Shown: positions 9,634 through 18,338 of the stretch, piece by piece
Layout: each line of letters begins with the position of its first letter
How positions within the stretch are numbered: the stretch's first letter is position 1
Assembly: GCA_964423405.1 (NCBI GenBank)
Contig: CAYREY010000003.1
Coordinates: forward strand, 1-64,000
Reading direction: 5' to 3'
Source of the DNA: Bog-950 sp964423405
GTDB lineage: Bacteria; Bacteroidota; Bacteroidia; Chitinophagales; LD1
Length of the DNA stretch: 64,000 nt
Program-made: the position numbers and the translations under genes
The notes under the pieces: model-generated
Databases searched by the model: none
Told to the model about the DNA's origin: nothing
What the model saw: only the letters and a program-made list of their open reading frames with translations

Positions 9634-10458
9634 TTAGTTGAGCGTTATTGGCAGTGATGTATTTCTAAACAGCCTTTTAAAGGATGAACTATCTTCCATA
9701 CTCTCTAATTGCTGACGCGAACGGCTTTTAGACAAGTTAGCCAGATCGCGCAAATGTTCCTGGATGGCTTTTACCTGGGGTTGAATAAGTTGTCTTTTTA
9801 TAATTATCGACTTTTCCAAATCAGAACCGAAACCTACTTCTCCCATATCTGAATCGGACACGATACTTCTAAGGATTTTTGCGCTTTCATCCAAGTAAAG
9901 TGCAGGCTTAACTACTGCAAAGTCCAGATACTTGATAAGTAAGTCCAATGCAGTATCAAGGTTTGTCTTATTAGTTAACAATACCGGATTCTCGCTTGCC
10001 AGGTAACGTATAAAGGCCTCCTTGTGTTTACTATGCATGGCGTTTAAAACGGTTCCGAAAACAGTTCGTTTTTGATAAATTTTATCATACATAATAGCAT
10101 CAAACTCAGGATCAAAGAGTCGGGTATATTTCCTTAAAAAATGCCTCATGGGATCCCCATAGTTTGTAATCCTTCTTAGACTATAGATGTAATCTTCCAG
10201 TAATTTCTCTTCCTGAATCATTTCCACCAAATGCATGGTGATAGTTATTTGCTTGTAACCGCTTTGCAGTTCTTTTATAACAACACTGGTAATTTCATAA
10301 TGCCGGGTAAATTGCCACTCATCTGCCTTCCAATCCAAAATTAAAACCTGTTCACCCTTTTCGCCAGAAAAATTCAATTTCTGCGCGATGCTAGCAACTG
10401 CCGTTTTACCATCCTTTTCAAAATGTAAGAAATCGCCGGTTTTGAATATCCAATTCAT
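9634..10458 (-). CDS. Uncharacterised protein between hsdS and the PD-(D/E)xK-like gene
   Basis: This 274-aa protein is not recognised. Residues 1-70 look beta-rich (GDFLHFEKDGK, then several alternating hydrophobic strands). The rest is predicted mainly alpha-helical with many charged residues. There is no signal peptide or membrane segment. The gene starts 62 bases after hsdS on the same strand and is followed after 6 bases by the 229-aa gene. The tight pairing suggests the two products act together, perhaps as an additional defence module carried downstream of the type I system. Confidence 0.6.
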   Translation of the reverse strand: MNWIFKTGDFLHFEKDGKTAVASIAQKLNFSGEKGEQVLILDWKADEWQFTRHYEITSVVIKELQSGYKQITITMHLVEMIQEEKLLEDYIYSLRRITNYGDPMRHFLRKYTRLFDPEFDAIMYDKIYQKRTVFGTVLNAMHSKHKEAFIRYLASENPVLLTNKTNLDTALDLLIKYLDFAVVKPALYLDESAKILRSIVSDSDMGEVGFGSDLEKSIIIKRQLIQPQVKAIQEHLRDLANLSKSRSRQQLESMEDSSSFKRLFRNTSLPITLN

Positions 10459-10520
10459 AGTATGGGCTTATTTATCACAGAATTATTATTATTCTTTAGC
10501 AACCGTGCGCATTCAAGACC

Positions 10521-11840
10521 CTATTTCACCTTTACCTGCCCGTTCATTAGCATGGGCAACAGCCAGTCGCGCAGTTGGGTAAGGGTTTGATTTTCGGATA
10601 ATAGGGTTTGTTTTTTTGCCTGTATATTTTGCATAAAGGCATAAAAATTTTTAACCAATTTTTCTTCAGGAACTACGGTACAATAAGAGCTTACAAAGGA
10701 TTCAAACAACAAATTTTTAATACCACTTGTTTTGCTTTCGTAATTGAAAAAGGCTCCACTGTCGTATAGGCTGTTCCAATAGTAAGCAAAGTTGTATAAC
10801 TGCGTTTTGTTTTTTAAAGACACAGCCTTGCAGAAATTGGAACAAATCAATGGAGTGTCAAATCGCTTTATTGTATGGTCTGTTATGTAGGCAAGCCTGC
10901 CTGTTGATTGTGTTGGAGCACCCCCAGAAATCTCAATTATTAAATCGTGAGCATCCAGTATTTTAAAACTGTTTTTCGCGAGGATATACCGCACCGGTGG
11001 GTCACACTGACCTAAACCATTTAATCCATTAATATCGGTACCGCGGATGCATTTTACTTTTGTCGTGTAATTACCCTCCGATTCGTCCCTCCCCCAATCA
11101 CCGCTTTTATCTTTATCAATCCATTCCGACATTTTTGTTACTTCCCATCCTACCGGGACTTCTCTTTTCAATTCTTTATTGTAAACCATTTTACCGCCGC
11201 TGCTTTTGTAGGGTTTGCCCTTGGCGTTAGGAAAATCGAACTGCACAAACCAATAATCGTAGATGGTTTTTGCCATGGTTTCTAACTCGTCATTCACGCA
11301 GTTGTTTAATTCTACTTTGGAATCTATAGTAGTGAGAACTTTAGCAATTTTTTGTTGGTTTGTTAAAATTGGCAGCGGAATTTCAATTAACTTAAAGTTT
11401 GTTGTGGCTTGGGCTAAAGCAGGCACCCCCACGTGACATTTATTTGCAAGTAATCTCTTTTGACCCTCCGTGGTGTGAAAATAGTAAACAAAAAAGGCAG
11501 GGTCAACCAGCTTTCTATTTAATGCAACTCTAAACTGGCTTTGTGAGATTACGTATTCAATAAATTTTGAATTATCAGGAATATAGGAAATTTGCCCTAA
11601 TGTGCCCCGGTGTGTGATAACAATATCTCCTCTTTTAGCAATAGCTTTTTTAAAGGTTTTTGCTTTTTCCGTGGTTACGTATTTGAATTCATCTTCAACA
11701 AGCTTAAATCCAGATAAGTTTGAGCCATTTAAAACAGGAACGCCATCTTTTACAAAATTTTCAACTTTAATATCTGAACCAAAAGGGCCCATTGAAATTT
11801 CATCAATAATTGAAGATACTTTTGTTAGTGGTCTACTCAT
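10521..11840 (-). CDS. hsdS: Type I restriction-modification specificity subunit HsdS
   Basis: This 439-aa protein has the HsdS layout: two target-recognition domains (about 1-150 and 225-380), each followed by a conserved helical spacer. The first ends with the typical PILTNQQKIAKVLTTIDSKVELN region. The second ends with QLRDWLLPMLMNGQVKV, a common HsdS C-terminus. It binds HsdM and sets the bipartite DNA target of both modification and cleavage. It overlaps hsdM by 8 bases. No inverted copy or second hsdS is present, so there is no sign of phase-variable shuffling. Confidence 0.93.
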   Translation of the reverse strand: MSRPLTKVSSIIDEISMGPFGSDIKVENFVKDGVPVLNGSNLSGFKLVEDEFKYVTTEKAKTFKKAIAKRGDIVITHRGTLGQISYIPDNSKFIEYVISQSQFRVALNRKLVDPAFFVYYFHTTEGQKRLLANKCHVGVPALAQATTNFKLIEIPLPILTNQQKIAKVLTTIDSKVELNNCVNDELETMAKTIYDYWFVQFDFPNAKGKPYKSSGGKMVYNKELKREVPVGWEVTKMSEWIDKDKSGDWGRDESEGNYTTKVKCIRGTDINGLNGLGQCDPPVRYILAKNSFKILDAHDLIIEISGGAPTQSTGRLAYITDHTIKRFDTPLICSNFCKAVSLKNKTQLYNFAYYWNSLYDSGAFFNYESKTSGIKNLLFESFVSSYCTVVPEEKLVKNFYAFMQNIQAKKQTLLSENQTLTQLRDWLLPMLMNGQVKVK

Positions 11841-13461
11841 AATTTAACCCTCCTAATTGTTTCTTGATTTCCGTTTCCAATGTCTTCGATTCAGCAAACA
11901 GCGAATCTAAATTATTTTTAAAGTCATCCATACGGGTCGCAAACTGTTTTGGGGTAATATCGGTGTATTGAATCTTTACCTCAAAGTATTGGCCAGCACT
12001 AAAGCTGTAATTCTTTTCTCTTATTTGGTCATAGCTCACTACTGCTGTAAAATCTTCAATAGCTTGGTGCTTATTGAAGTTATCTATAATGTTTTGTTCT
12101 TCGACTTCGCTTAGAAGTGTTTTCTGGTTTTTTCCCTCCTTTACGGTAGTTCCGAATTCTCTGGCATCCATCAGAACTATATTGCCTTTGGTATTGGCTT
12201 TATCTATAAACAAAATAGATACGCTGGTACCGGTAGTGGCAAAAATATTACTGGGCATACTGATAACCCCACGCAGCATTTTATCTTCTACCAGTTTTTC
12301 TCGGATTCGCTTTTCAATGCCGCTTTGGGCGGTAATAAAACCGGTTGGCACCACAATGGCTGCGCGGCCTTTGCTGGTAAGTGAGAACATAATATGTTGT
12401 ATAAACAAAGGGTAAATGGCCATATTATCTTTATCCTTATTAGGTACTTTAGGGAAGCCTGCAAAAAACCGCTCCTGGTTTTGCTTAGTGTTAAGGTCGG
12501 CCACATAGTCGCTAATATCCAGCTTAAATGGTGGGTTGCTTACTATGTAATCAAATTTCTGTATTTGCTTGTCGGCTGTTTTGTGGTAAGGAGCTAACAG
12601 GGTGTTGCCCTGTATAATGTTTTGTATGCTATGCACAAGGTTGTTCAATATCAAATTTAGCCGCAGCATGCTGCTGCTTTTTTGCGATATATCCTGGCTG
12701 TAAATGGTACACCGGTCCTCACCAATGGCGTGAGCCAAATTCATTAGCAAAGTTCCTGAACCTGCGCTGGGGTCGTAGCAGGTTACATTCTTAACGGGCT
12801 GGTCAACCAAAATAGCGGCCATAATTTTAGCTACGGCATGGGGGGTGTAGTACTCGGCATATTTACCGCCGCCATCTTTGTTATAATCTTTAATCAGGTA
12901 TTCAAAAATGGTGCTGAAGAAATCGAACTTTTGGCTGAATATTTTTTCGAAACTGAAATTTACCAACTGGTTAACAAGGGCTTTGCAAAAACTATCGCGT
13001 TGGCTGCTATCGGTAATATAATTACTCAACTCATCAAACAACGTAATCTTGGCACCGGTACCTGTTTTAACCGAAAATATTTCATTATTAAATATGGCAA
13101 TATCGCGCAGGGTATCGTCGAAAAATTTGGCAAATTCTTCCTGGTTCTGCCGGTTATAAAGATTGCTTAAAAAATGTTCCCGTTTTAATTTGGCGCTGTC
13201 GGGGCTCATTTTCATTAACAGCTTTTCAAAATCCTTCTCGCTGTATTTTGCAATTTCCTGCTCCCAGTTATCTGCTTTTTTAAGTCGTGGGTCCAGTTGT
13301 TTTACTTCGTAACCAAATTTATCGTTCATAAATTTGTAAAGGAACACCTGTGTTATTATTTTAAACTCGTTGCCATCGTTACCCAAACCATAGCTGGTAC
13401 AAACCCCTTTTAAGTTATCAATCAACGTTTTGGTCTGTGCCGTAAAATCCTGTGTTACCAT
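11833..13461 (-). CDS. hsdM: Type I N6-adenine DNA methyltransferase subunit HsdM
   Basis: This 542-aa protein has an N-terminal helical HsdM domain (about 1-170) and a catalytic domain. The SAM-binding motif DPSAGSG is at residues 230-236 and the catalytic NPPF at 309-312, both intact, so it should methylate adenine in the target set by HsdS. It overlaps hsdR by 7 bases and hsdS by 8. That gives one coupled operon in the order R, M, S. Confidence 0.95.
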   Translation of the reverse strand: MVTQDFTAQTKTLIDNLKGVCTSYGLGNDGNEFKIITQVFLYKFMNDKFGYEVKQLDPRLKKADNWEQEIAKYSEKDFEKLLMKMSPDSAKLKREHFLSNLYNRQNQEEFAKFFDDTLRDIAIFNNEIFSVKTGTGAKITLFDELSNYITDSSQRDSFCKALVNQLVNFSFEKIFSQKFDFFSTIFEYLIKDYNKDGGGKYAEYYTPHAVAKIMAAILVDQPVKNVTCYDPSAGSGTLLMNLAHAIGEDRCTIYSQDISQKSSSMLRLNLILNNLVHSIQNIIQGNTLLAPYHKTADKQIQKFDYIVSNPPFKLDISDYVADLNTKQNQERFFAGFPKVPNKDKDNMAIYPLFIQHIMFSLTSKGRAAIVVPTGFITAQSGIEKRIREKLVEDKMLRGVISMPSNIFATTGTSVSILFIDKANTKGNIVLMDAREFGTTVKEGKNQKTLLSEVEEQNIIDNFNKHQAIEDFTAVVSYDQIREKNYSFSAGQYFEVKIQYTDITPKQFATRMDDFKNNLDSLFAESKTLETEIKKQLGGLNYE

Positions 13462-16400
13462 GCTTGTTTTCCCTCGTATTCGTTTATGTATTCTTTCACT
13501 AACAGGTTGTTAATGTATTTGGCCGTTTCCGGCTCTAAATCAATTTTTGTAGTATCGAAATTGCTTACCACTAATTGCAACATTAGCTTGCTAAAGTAAT
13601 CTTCGTTAGTAAGCAGGCGGGTGTTTATTAAAACCTTTTCGTCGGCGTCGTTTTTAATAAGCACCAGTGCTTCACAAATTTCACTTTCGCGTTTGCTTAC
13701 GTTGCCACGCTCTACCACCCGTTTGTGCAGGCGGGCGTATTTAGCATCGTTTTCGTATTTGGCCTTTAGCAAATTGTTTTTGCGGTTTAGCTCTGTTACC
13801 TTATCAAATATTTGCTGCAGGGCAGCAATGTTGCGCTTCATATCTTCCTGCGTAATTTCATCCAGATTCTTTTTATCAAACAGCCTTCTAAGTTCATCGT
13901 GCAGGGTAGTAAACTGCGGGTCCACCTGGTCAAAATTACTGCCCAGGGCTTCGCGGGTTCTTTGCAGAATATCTTTTAATTCATCGGCAATAATCATTTC
14001 CTCTTCGCTAATCTTACGGAACATAAACAGGATATTTTCCAGCGCCACGTTTAGCAGGTTGGTAGTATCAACACTGTTTTGCACCGAGTCTTTCAGGTTC
14101 AGCAAATCGAGGTGATGAGCAGCTTCGCGGTATAAATCGTTCAGCTTTTTAAAATCCGTGCGCTCCAGCAAATCGTAATGTCCGTATAAGCGGATAAGGT
14201 TGTACAGGTTGCGCGCTCCCTCTAAAGCCTTTTTGATTTCGAGCACCGTTTTGCGGTCTTCAATCTGGCTTATCTGGCGGGCAAATATTTCAGCGTTCTG
14301 TAAATCGTAATGGAAAAGCTTTTCCTTAATGTCGCGCAACTCAGCCTCAATTTCTTCTGCCGACTTAAACAAGGCGCTATACTTACCCATTTCATCGCCC
14401 AGTTCTTCCTGCAACTCGTCGAAATAAGCCTTGTTGGCTTTGTCAAACTCCAAAGTTATATCTGCAAAGTCAACCACAAACCCATAGCGGAATGCCTTAT
14501 AGGGCCGGTTAACGCGAGTAAGGGTTTGGAGCAGGTTATGGTCTTTAATAACGCGGCCAATGAACAGTTTTTTAAGACGCTTGGCATCAAAGCCGGTAAG
14601 CAGCATGTTGTATACAAACAGCAAATCAATTTTGCCATCTTTAAAATCTTCAACCTGTTGTTTGCGTTCGTCTTTCGTTCCAATATCGTGCAGTATCAAA
14701 GCAGCCCTCAAGTCTTTTTTATAACGTATTTGAAAGCTGGTATAACTTACATCGGGCTCCTTTATTATAGCATACGGTTCTACCGGTTCGGTAACTGTTT
14801 GTTGCGGGCTGTATTTGTTTACAAAAATGCGGAACATCTGCTCAGCCTGGTCTGCGCTATCGCAAACTACCATACCGCCAATGGTATCATCATTAAAGCG
14901 TATGCGGCTTTTTACAAAGTCCTCTACAATATAATCGAGCATAGGTTCTACAAACCGCGTGTGCGAAAAAATAACGCGGCGGTCGGCATCTCCTTTAAGC
15001 AGCTTTATTTCTTTAAGCGCCTGCTCCAGTTGCATCCGGTAATTGGTTTCAATACCTTCACGAATAAGGCGCAGGGTGTAACCATCTGCTATAGAGGCAT
15101 TGTAATAATACTTGTGAATGTAACCGCCAAAGGTATCGCGCGATTTCCGGTCGCTGCCAATTAAAGGTGTACCGGTTAAGCCAATCAGTACAGCGTTGCG
15201 GTCGCTGCTGGTAAGGTTAGCCAGAAAACTACCATTAGGGTCGTAGCTTCGGTGCACCTCATCTAAAAAATAAATACGCTGCGTACTAAGGTCGTAATCG
15301 TTAGCCTTAATAGCGTCGGTATCGTCTTTAAATTTTTGAATGTTTACTACCGTAATTTCTCTTTGACCGCTCAGGTTATGTATGGCGCCACGCTTGCCAA
15401 AATCGCGCCTCAAATCCTCTTTAGAGTTAACGGTATGCACTATTAAACCGCGAGAGGTAAACTCTCGGTGGGCCTGGGTTGCTAAATCAATTCTATCTAC
15501 AATAAAATAAAACTTAGGCACCACGCCTTTGCGCTGGTAGTAATCGGTAAGATAATGCACATTGTAATAGGCCAATGCGGTTTTCCCGCTGCCCTGTGTG
15601 TGCCAAATAATGCCTTTCTTTTCCCCGGCCTGCAGCGTTTTTTCAATAGCAAACGTTGCAAAAATTTGCGGGTAACGCATTATATGCTTTTCAAGCCCCT
15701 TGGGTTCATTTACATAGGCAATGGCGTATTTTAAAACTATTGCTAGCCTCTCTTTACAAAACAGCGAAGTGAGCAAGCGATTGGTGGGTGTGTCTACTTC
15801 CTTATTAGTAATAAACTCAGGCGAGTGCTTTATACTGAGGAGATTGTTATCTTTTAATACGGCATTTTCCAGTATATCATCTTCAGGCCGTAATGTGGTA
15901 ATGGTTGACAGGGGTTCCTCTTCTCGGAATACATTGAAATTTGCATCGCTGTAACCGGTAGTAGCGTAAAATGCACCCTGTATGGGCTCTATCGATTCTG
16001 CATCATACTCCATGTTATTAGAGAACACAAGCAGTTGCAGGGTATTAATGAATTTGCGAAACTTTTTGTTTTTAAAGCGGATATTAATACGCTCGCGCTC
16101 AGCTAAAACTCCATCGGTATTATTGGGCTTTTTTACCTCGATAAACGCCAGAGGCATACCATTAATAAGCACTGTAATATCCGGGCGAAATTCATCGTCA
16201 CCGTTTTTGAAAGTTAACTCTGTAACTACATGGAAAGAGTTGCGCGAAAAATCATTAAAATCAATCAGTTTAATACCCGAAGTAGCTGTAAGCATTTTGT
16301 AAAAGGCCTGTCCTAAATCTTCATTATCCAAGGTCAGCGATACTTTTTCCAATATCCGTTTTATATCGCTTTGCTCTAAACCATCATTTATTTTTAAAAT

Positions 16401-16538
16401 GCTTTTGGTAAATACGTCGGTAAAAATATTGGTGCTTTCATCCCGGTTAGCTTTTGCTAACGACAAGTAGGCATAACCCATTCTACACAAATGCAGTATT
16501 GCGGGGATTTTTACTCTTGTATTCTCGTTAAAAGCCAT
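13455..16538 (-). CDS. hsdR: Type I restriction endonuclease/translocase subunit HsdR
   Basis: This 1027-aa protein has an N-terminal nuclease with RPDIT (PD at 119-120) and FIEVKK (ExK at 134-136). It continues with a two-lobed superfamily 2 translocase: Walker A QGSGKT at 315-320, a DEVH box, the TGTPL motif and a C-terminal helicase lobe with NMLLTGFDA and LTRVNRPY. The long helical C-terminus binds the methylase complex. It is the first gene of the operon. It is complete, so the type I system looks functional. Confidence 0.95.
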   Translation of the reverse strand: MAFNENTRVKIPAILHLCRMGYAYLSLAKANRDESTNIFTDVFTKSILKINDGLEQSDIKRILEKVSLTLDNEDLGQAFYKMLTATSGIKLIDFNDFSRNSFHVVTELTFKNGDDEFRPDITVLINGMPLAFIEVKKPNNTDGVLAERERINIRFKNKKFRKFINTLQLLVFSNNMEYDAESIEPIQGAFYATTGYSDANFNVFREEEPLSTITTLRPEDDILENAVLKDNNLLSIKHSPEFITNKEVDTPTNRLLTSLFCKERLAIVLKYAIAYVNEPKGLEKHIMRYPQIFATFAIEKTLQAGEKKGIIWHTQGSGKTALAYYNVHYLTDYYQRKGVVPKFYFIVDRIDLATQAHREFTSRGLIVHTVNSKEDLRRDFGKRGAIHNLSGQREITVVNIQKFKDDTDAIKANDYDLSTQRIYFLDEVHRSYDPNGSFLANLTSSDRNAVLIGLTGTPLIGSDRKSRDTFGGYIHKYYYNASIADGYTLRLIREGIETNYRMQLEQALKEIKLLKGDADRRVIFSHTRFVEPMLDYIVEDFVKSRIRFNDDTIGGMVVCDSADQAEQMFRIFVNKYSPQQTVTEPVEPYAIIKEPDVSYTSFQIRYKKDLRAALILHDIGTKDERKQQVEDFKDGKIDLLFVYNMLLTGFDAKRLKKLFIGRVIKDHNLLQTLTRVNRPYKAFRYGFVVDFADITLEFDKANKAYFDELQEELGDEMGKYSALFKSAEEIEAELRDIKEKLFHYDLQNAEIFARQISQIEDRKTVLEIKKALEGARNLYNLIRLYGHYDLLERTDFKKLNDLYREAAHHLDLLNLKDSVQNSVDTTNLLNVALENILFMFRKISEEEMIIADELKDILQRTREALGSNFDQVDPQFTTLHDELRRLFDKKNLDEITQEDMKRNIAALQQIFDKVTELNRKNNLLKAKYENDAKYARLHKRVVERGNVSKRESEICEALVLIKNDADEKVLINTRLLTNEDYFSKLMLQLVVSNFDTTKIDLEPETAKYINNLLVKEYINEYEGKQAW

Positions 16539-16700
16539 TGTTGGGTTGTATGAGTTGCAAAATACATATTTTTAAGAACCCAGTAGCATTAGTAATCTAC
16601 CGGCTGGTTAAGTGGGTAAAGATTAATAAAACACTCCGACACACGCAGTCCCATTTTATGTAATCAGCACATTATGGGAAGATTTGTTCAGAGATTTTTT

Positions 16701-17432
16701 CTATTTCTTAATTTTTTTTGACAACTCATGTAGAACTAACGCCAGTCTGGGGAATTTCCTTTCGATTTCCTCCATTTTCATTTGATAAGAGGGAGTTTGC
16801 GAAACCATTATCCATTCAATATTGGTGATATATTTCAATATCGCCTCCATTTTTTGATCAACTCCAGAAATTTTTTCTCGCTTAAAGAAGTCGCTGAAAA
16901 TTTCACTTTTAAAATCGTTAAGGTCATATTTAAGGTTATGAACAAAACAATTCCGAAGACGGTTAATTTCCAGCAAAAAAGGAATGATTTGAGGGTATAT
17001 ACCCTGTTTGGATGGCAATAACTTTACTTTATTCCAAAAAGATAGTTTTGCTTGTGCTAAGAGATTTTCATCATCACAGACTTTAAAGTTTCCAAGTAAA
17101 ATCTGATCAATCAAGTGCTCAAGGCGCAAATGGGCAATGAGTAGTTTGTTTACAAATTCGGGATTTGCTGGTTTTAGATCATCATTCAGGCGTCTTTGCT
17201 GATCTCCTAATGCCAAAATCATTTCTTGGCCACCTAATGTCATATCACGAAGTACGTCTTCTTCGTTCATGAGCTCTTCTACCATAAGTTTTGTAACAAC
17301 ATCAATACCAAGGTCGTCAAGGAAGCCTTGCCATTCATGCGGAGGTATATCACGTTTCTTTTGCTTCGCTTCTTTTAGAAAATTTCTAAAACGGTCTATA
17401 TTAGCGTTATCAGGCATTGGTGAATTTTTCAT
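16701..17432 (-). CDS. HEPN-like protein, copy 1
   Basis: This is a 243-aa protein from the ATG at 17432. The frame is open to a TTG at 17459, but that codon lies inside the promoter hexamer. The C-terminal half is helical and carries RNCFVH (residues 160-165), the RX4H motif of HEPN ribonuclease or nucleotide-binding domains. MtlR-like HEPN relatives are an alternative. It is paralogous to the 258-aa protein at 17543-18319: both share IAHLRLE, then KLSF and a final EIN-LRN----H block. It has its own copy of the shared promoter element. A toxin or effector role is inferred from fold and context. Confidence 0.75.
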   Translation of the reverse strand: MKNSPMPDNANIDRFRNFLKEAKQKKRDIPPHEWQGFLDDLGIDVVTKLMVEELMNEEDVLRDMTLGGQEMILALGDQQRRLNDDLKPANPEFVNKLLIAHLRLEHLIDQILLGNFKVCDDENLLAQAKLSFWNKVKLLPSKQGIYPQIIPFLLEINRLRNCFVHNLKYDLNDFKSEIFSDFFKREKISGVDQKMEAILKYITNIEWIMVSQTPSYQMKMEEIERKFPRLALVLHELSKKIKK

Positions 17433-17456
17433 GTTAAGTTTAGGAATTTTATACTG

Positions 17457-17492
17457 CAAAACAAGCTACAAGCGATGCAACCTATTTGCATT
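17457..17492 (-). promoter_or_regulatory. Shared operator-promoter element, copy 1 (HEPN copy 1)
   Basis: On the minus strand the 17-mer AATGCAAATAGGTTGCA (17492-17476) is followed after exactly 13 nt by GTTTTG (17462-17457), a -7-like hexamer. The 17-mer contains a perfect TGCAA/TTGCA inverted repeat with a 5-nt spacer. The gene's ATG lies 24 nt further on. Confidence 0.8.
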
Positions 17493-17542
17493 CCAGAAAA
17501 TACTCCATTAAGCAAAAGAATATCGAAATATTTCGGCAGCAT

Positions 17543-18319
17543 CTACAAATGCTTCAACCAATTTTCTATCGTTTTCCCATTGCCAAAAGATACCTGCCTA
17601 AGTATCGGATTGCTGTTCACAACGTCCTGCATTTGATCTTTAAGTGATGGCGTCTGTAGCAGCAAAATAAATTCCGCCACAGCGACAAACTTCATTATAG
17701 CCCGGAATTTGTCTTCAGGAGTGTCAGTCTTTTCGTCTTTCAAATATTTTTTAAATCGCCTTCCTTCAAAATTCCGTATATCGAATTTTATGTTGTGCGC
17801 ATATTCGTTTCTAAGAGTGTTTATTTCGTGCAGGAGGGAAATTATCTCCTTAGATAATGGCGAATTTGTCGGCAACATTTTCAACTTCTGGTAAAAAGAA
17901 AGCTTTGCTTTGCTCAGATTATCTTCCCCTCGCTTATCCCTTAGATTGTCAGTTATTATTTTCTCAATAATGTATTCAAGCCTCAAATGCGCAATGAGAA
18001 ATTCGCCGACTTGTCCTGCATTTAAAGGATTTAGTATCTCCTCCAACTTAGTGCGCTCCTTGTCAACCGTTTCGGCCAATTCAGCAACTGCCGTAAAATA
18101 TTGAATTGCTCTTTTGAAGAGTCTCCCCCAATCATAGCCCTCTTCGGCCATAATCTGTTTTACTCTTTCTTTACCAAGCATATCCTCCAATTCTTTCCAC
18201 TTTGGACTCGGATCATTTGACAGGCTAGATAGAGGCCTCTTTTCCTCTGTTTTGGCCTTTTGCAACAATTCCCGTAGCTCTTGTTCGGCACTTTGGTTTG
18301 GCATAGGTGGATATTTCAT
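17543..18319 (-). CDS. HEPN-like protein, copy 2
   Basis: This 258-aa protein is paralogous to the adjacent gene at 16701. The motif RNEYAH (residues 170-175) is an RX4H HEPN signature inside a helical C-terminal half. The N-terminus is charged and helical. It begins 19 bases after the radical SAM gene and has no shared promoter element of its own, so it is probably co-transcribed with that gene. Many defence and toxin systems use HEPN proteins as RNases. Here neither the catalytic activity nor the partner is known. Confidence 0.75.
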   Translation of the reverse strand: MKYPPMPNQSAEQELRELLQKAKTEEKRPLSSLSNDPSPKWKELEDMLGKERVKQIMAEEGYDWGRLFKRAIQYFTAVAELAETVDKERTKLEEILNPLNAGQVGEFLIAHLRLEYIIEKIITDNLRDKRGEDNLSKAKLSFYQKLKMLPTNSPLSKEIISLLHEINTLRNEYAHNIKFDIRNFEGRRFKKYLKDEKTDTPEDKFRAIMKFVAVAEFILLLQTPSLKDQMQDVVNSNPILRQVSFGNGKTIENWLKHL

Positions 18320-18338
18320 GTTAAGCTAATTTATAGTT

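Noticed and set aside
14310..15164. 284-codon open frame on the plus strand inside hsdR
   Set aside because: It is antisense to conserved helicase motifs of hsdR, and the product is unlike any protein I know; it is a shadow frame.
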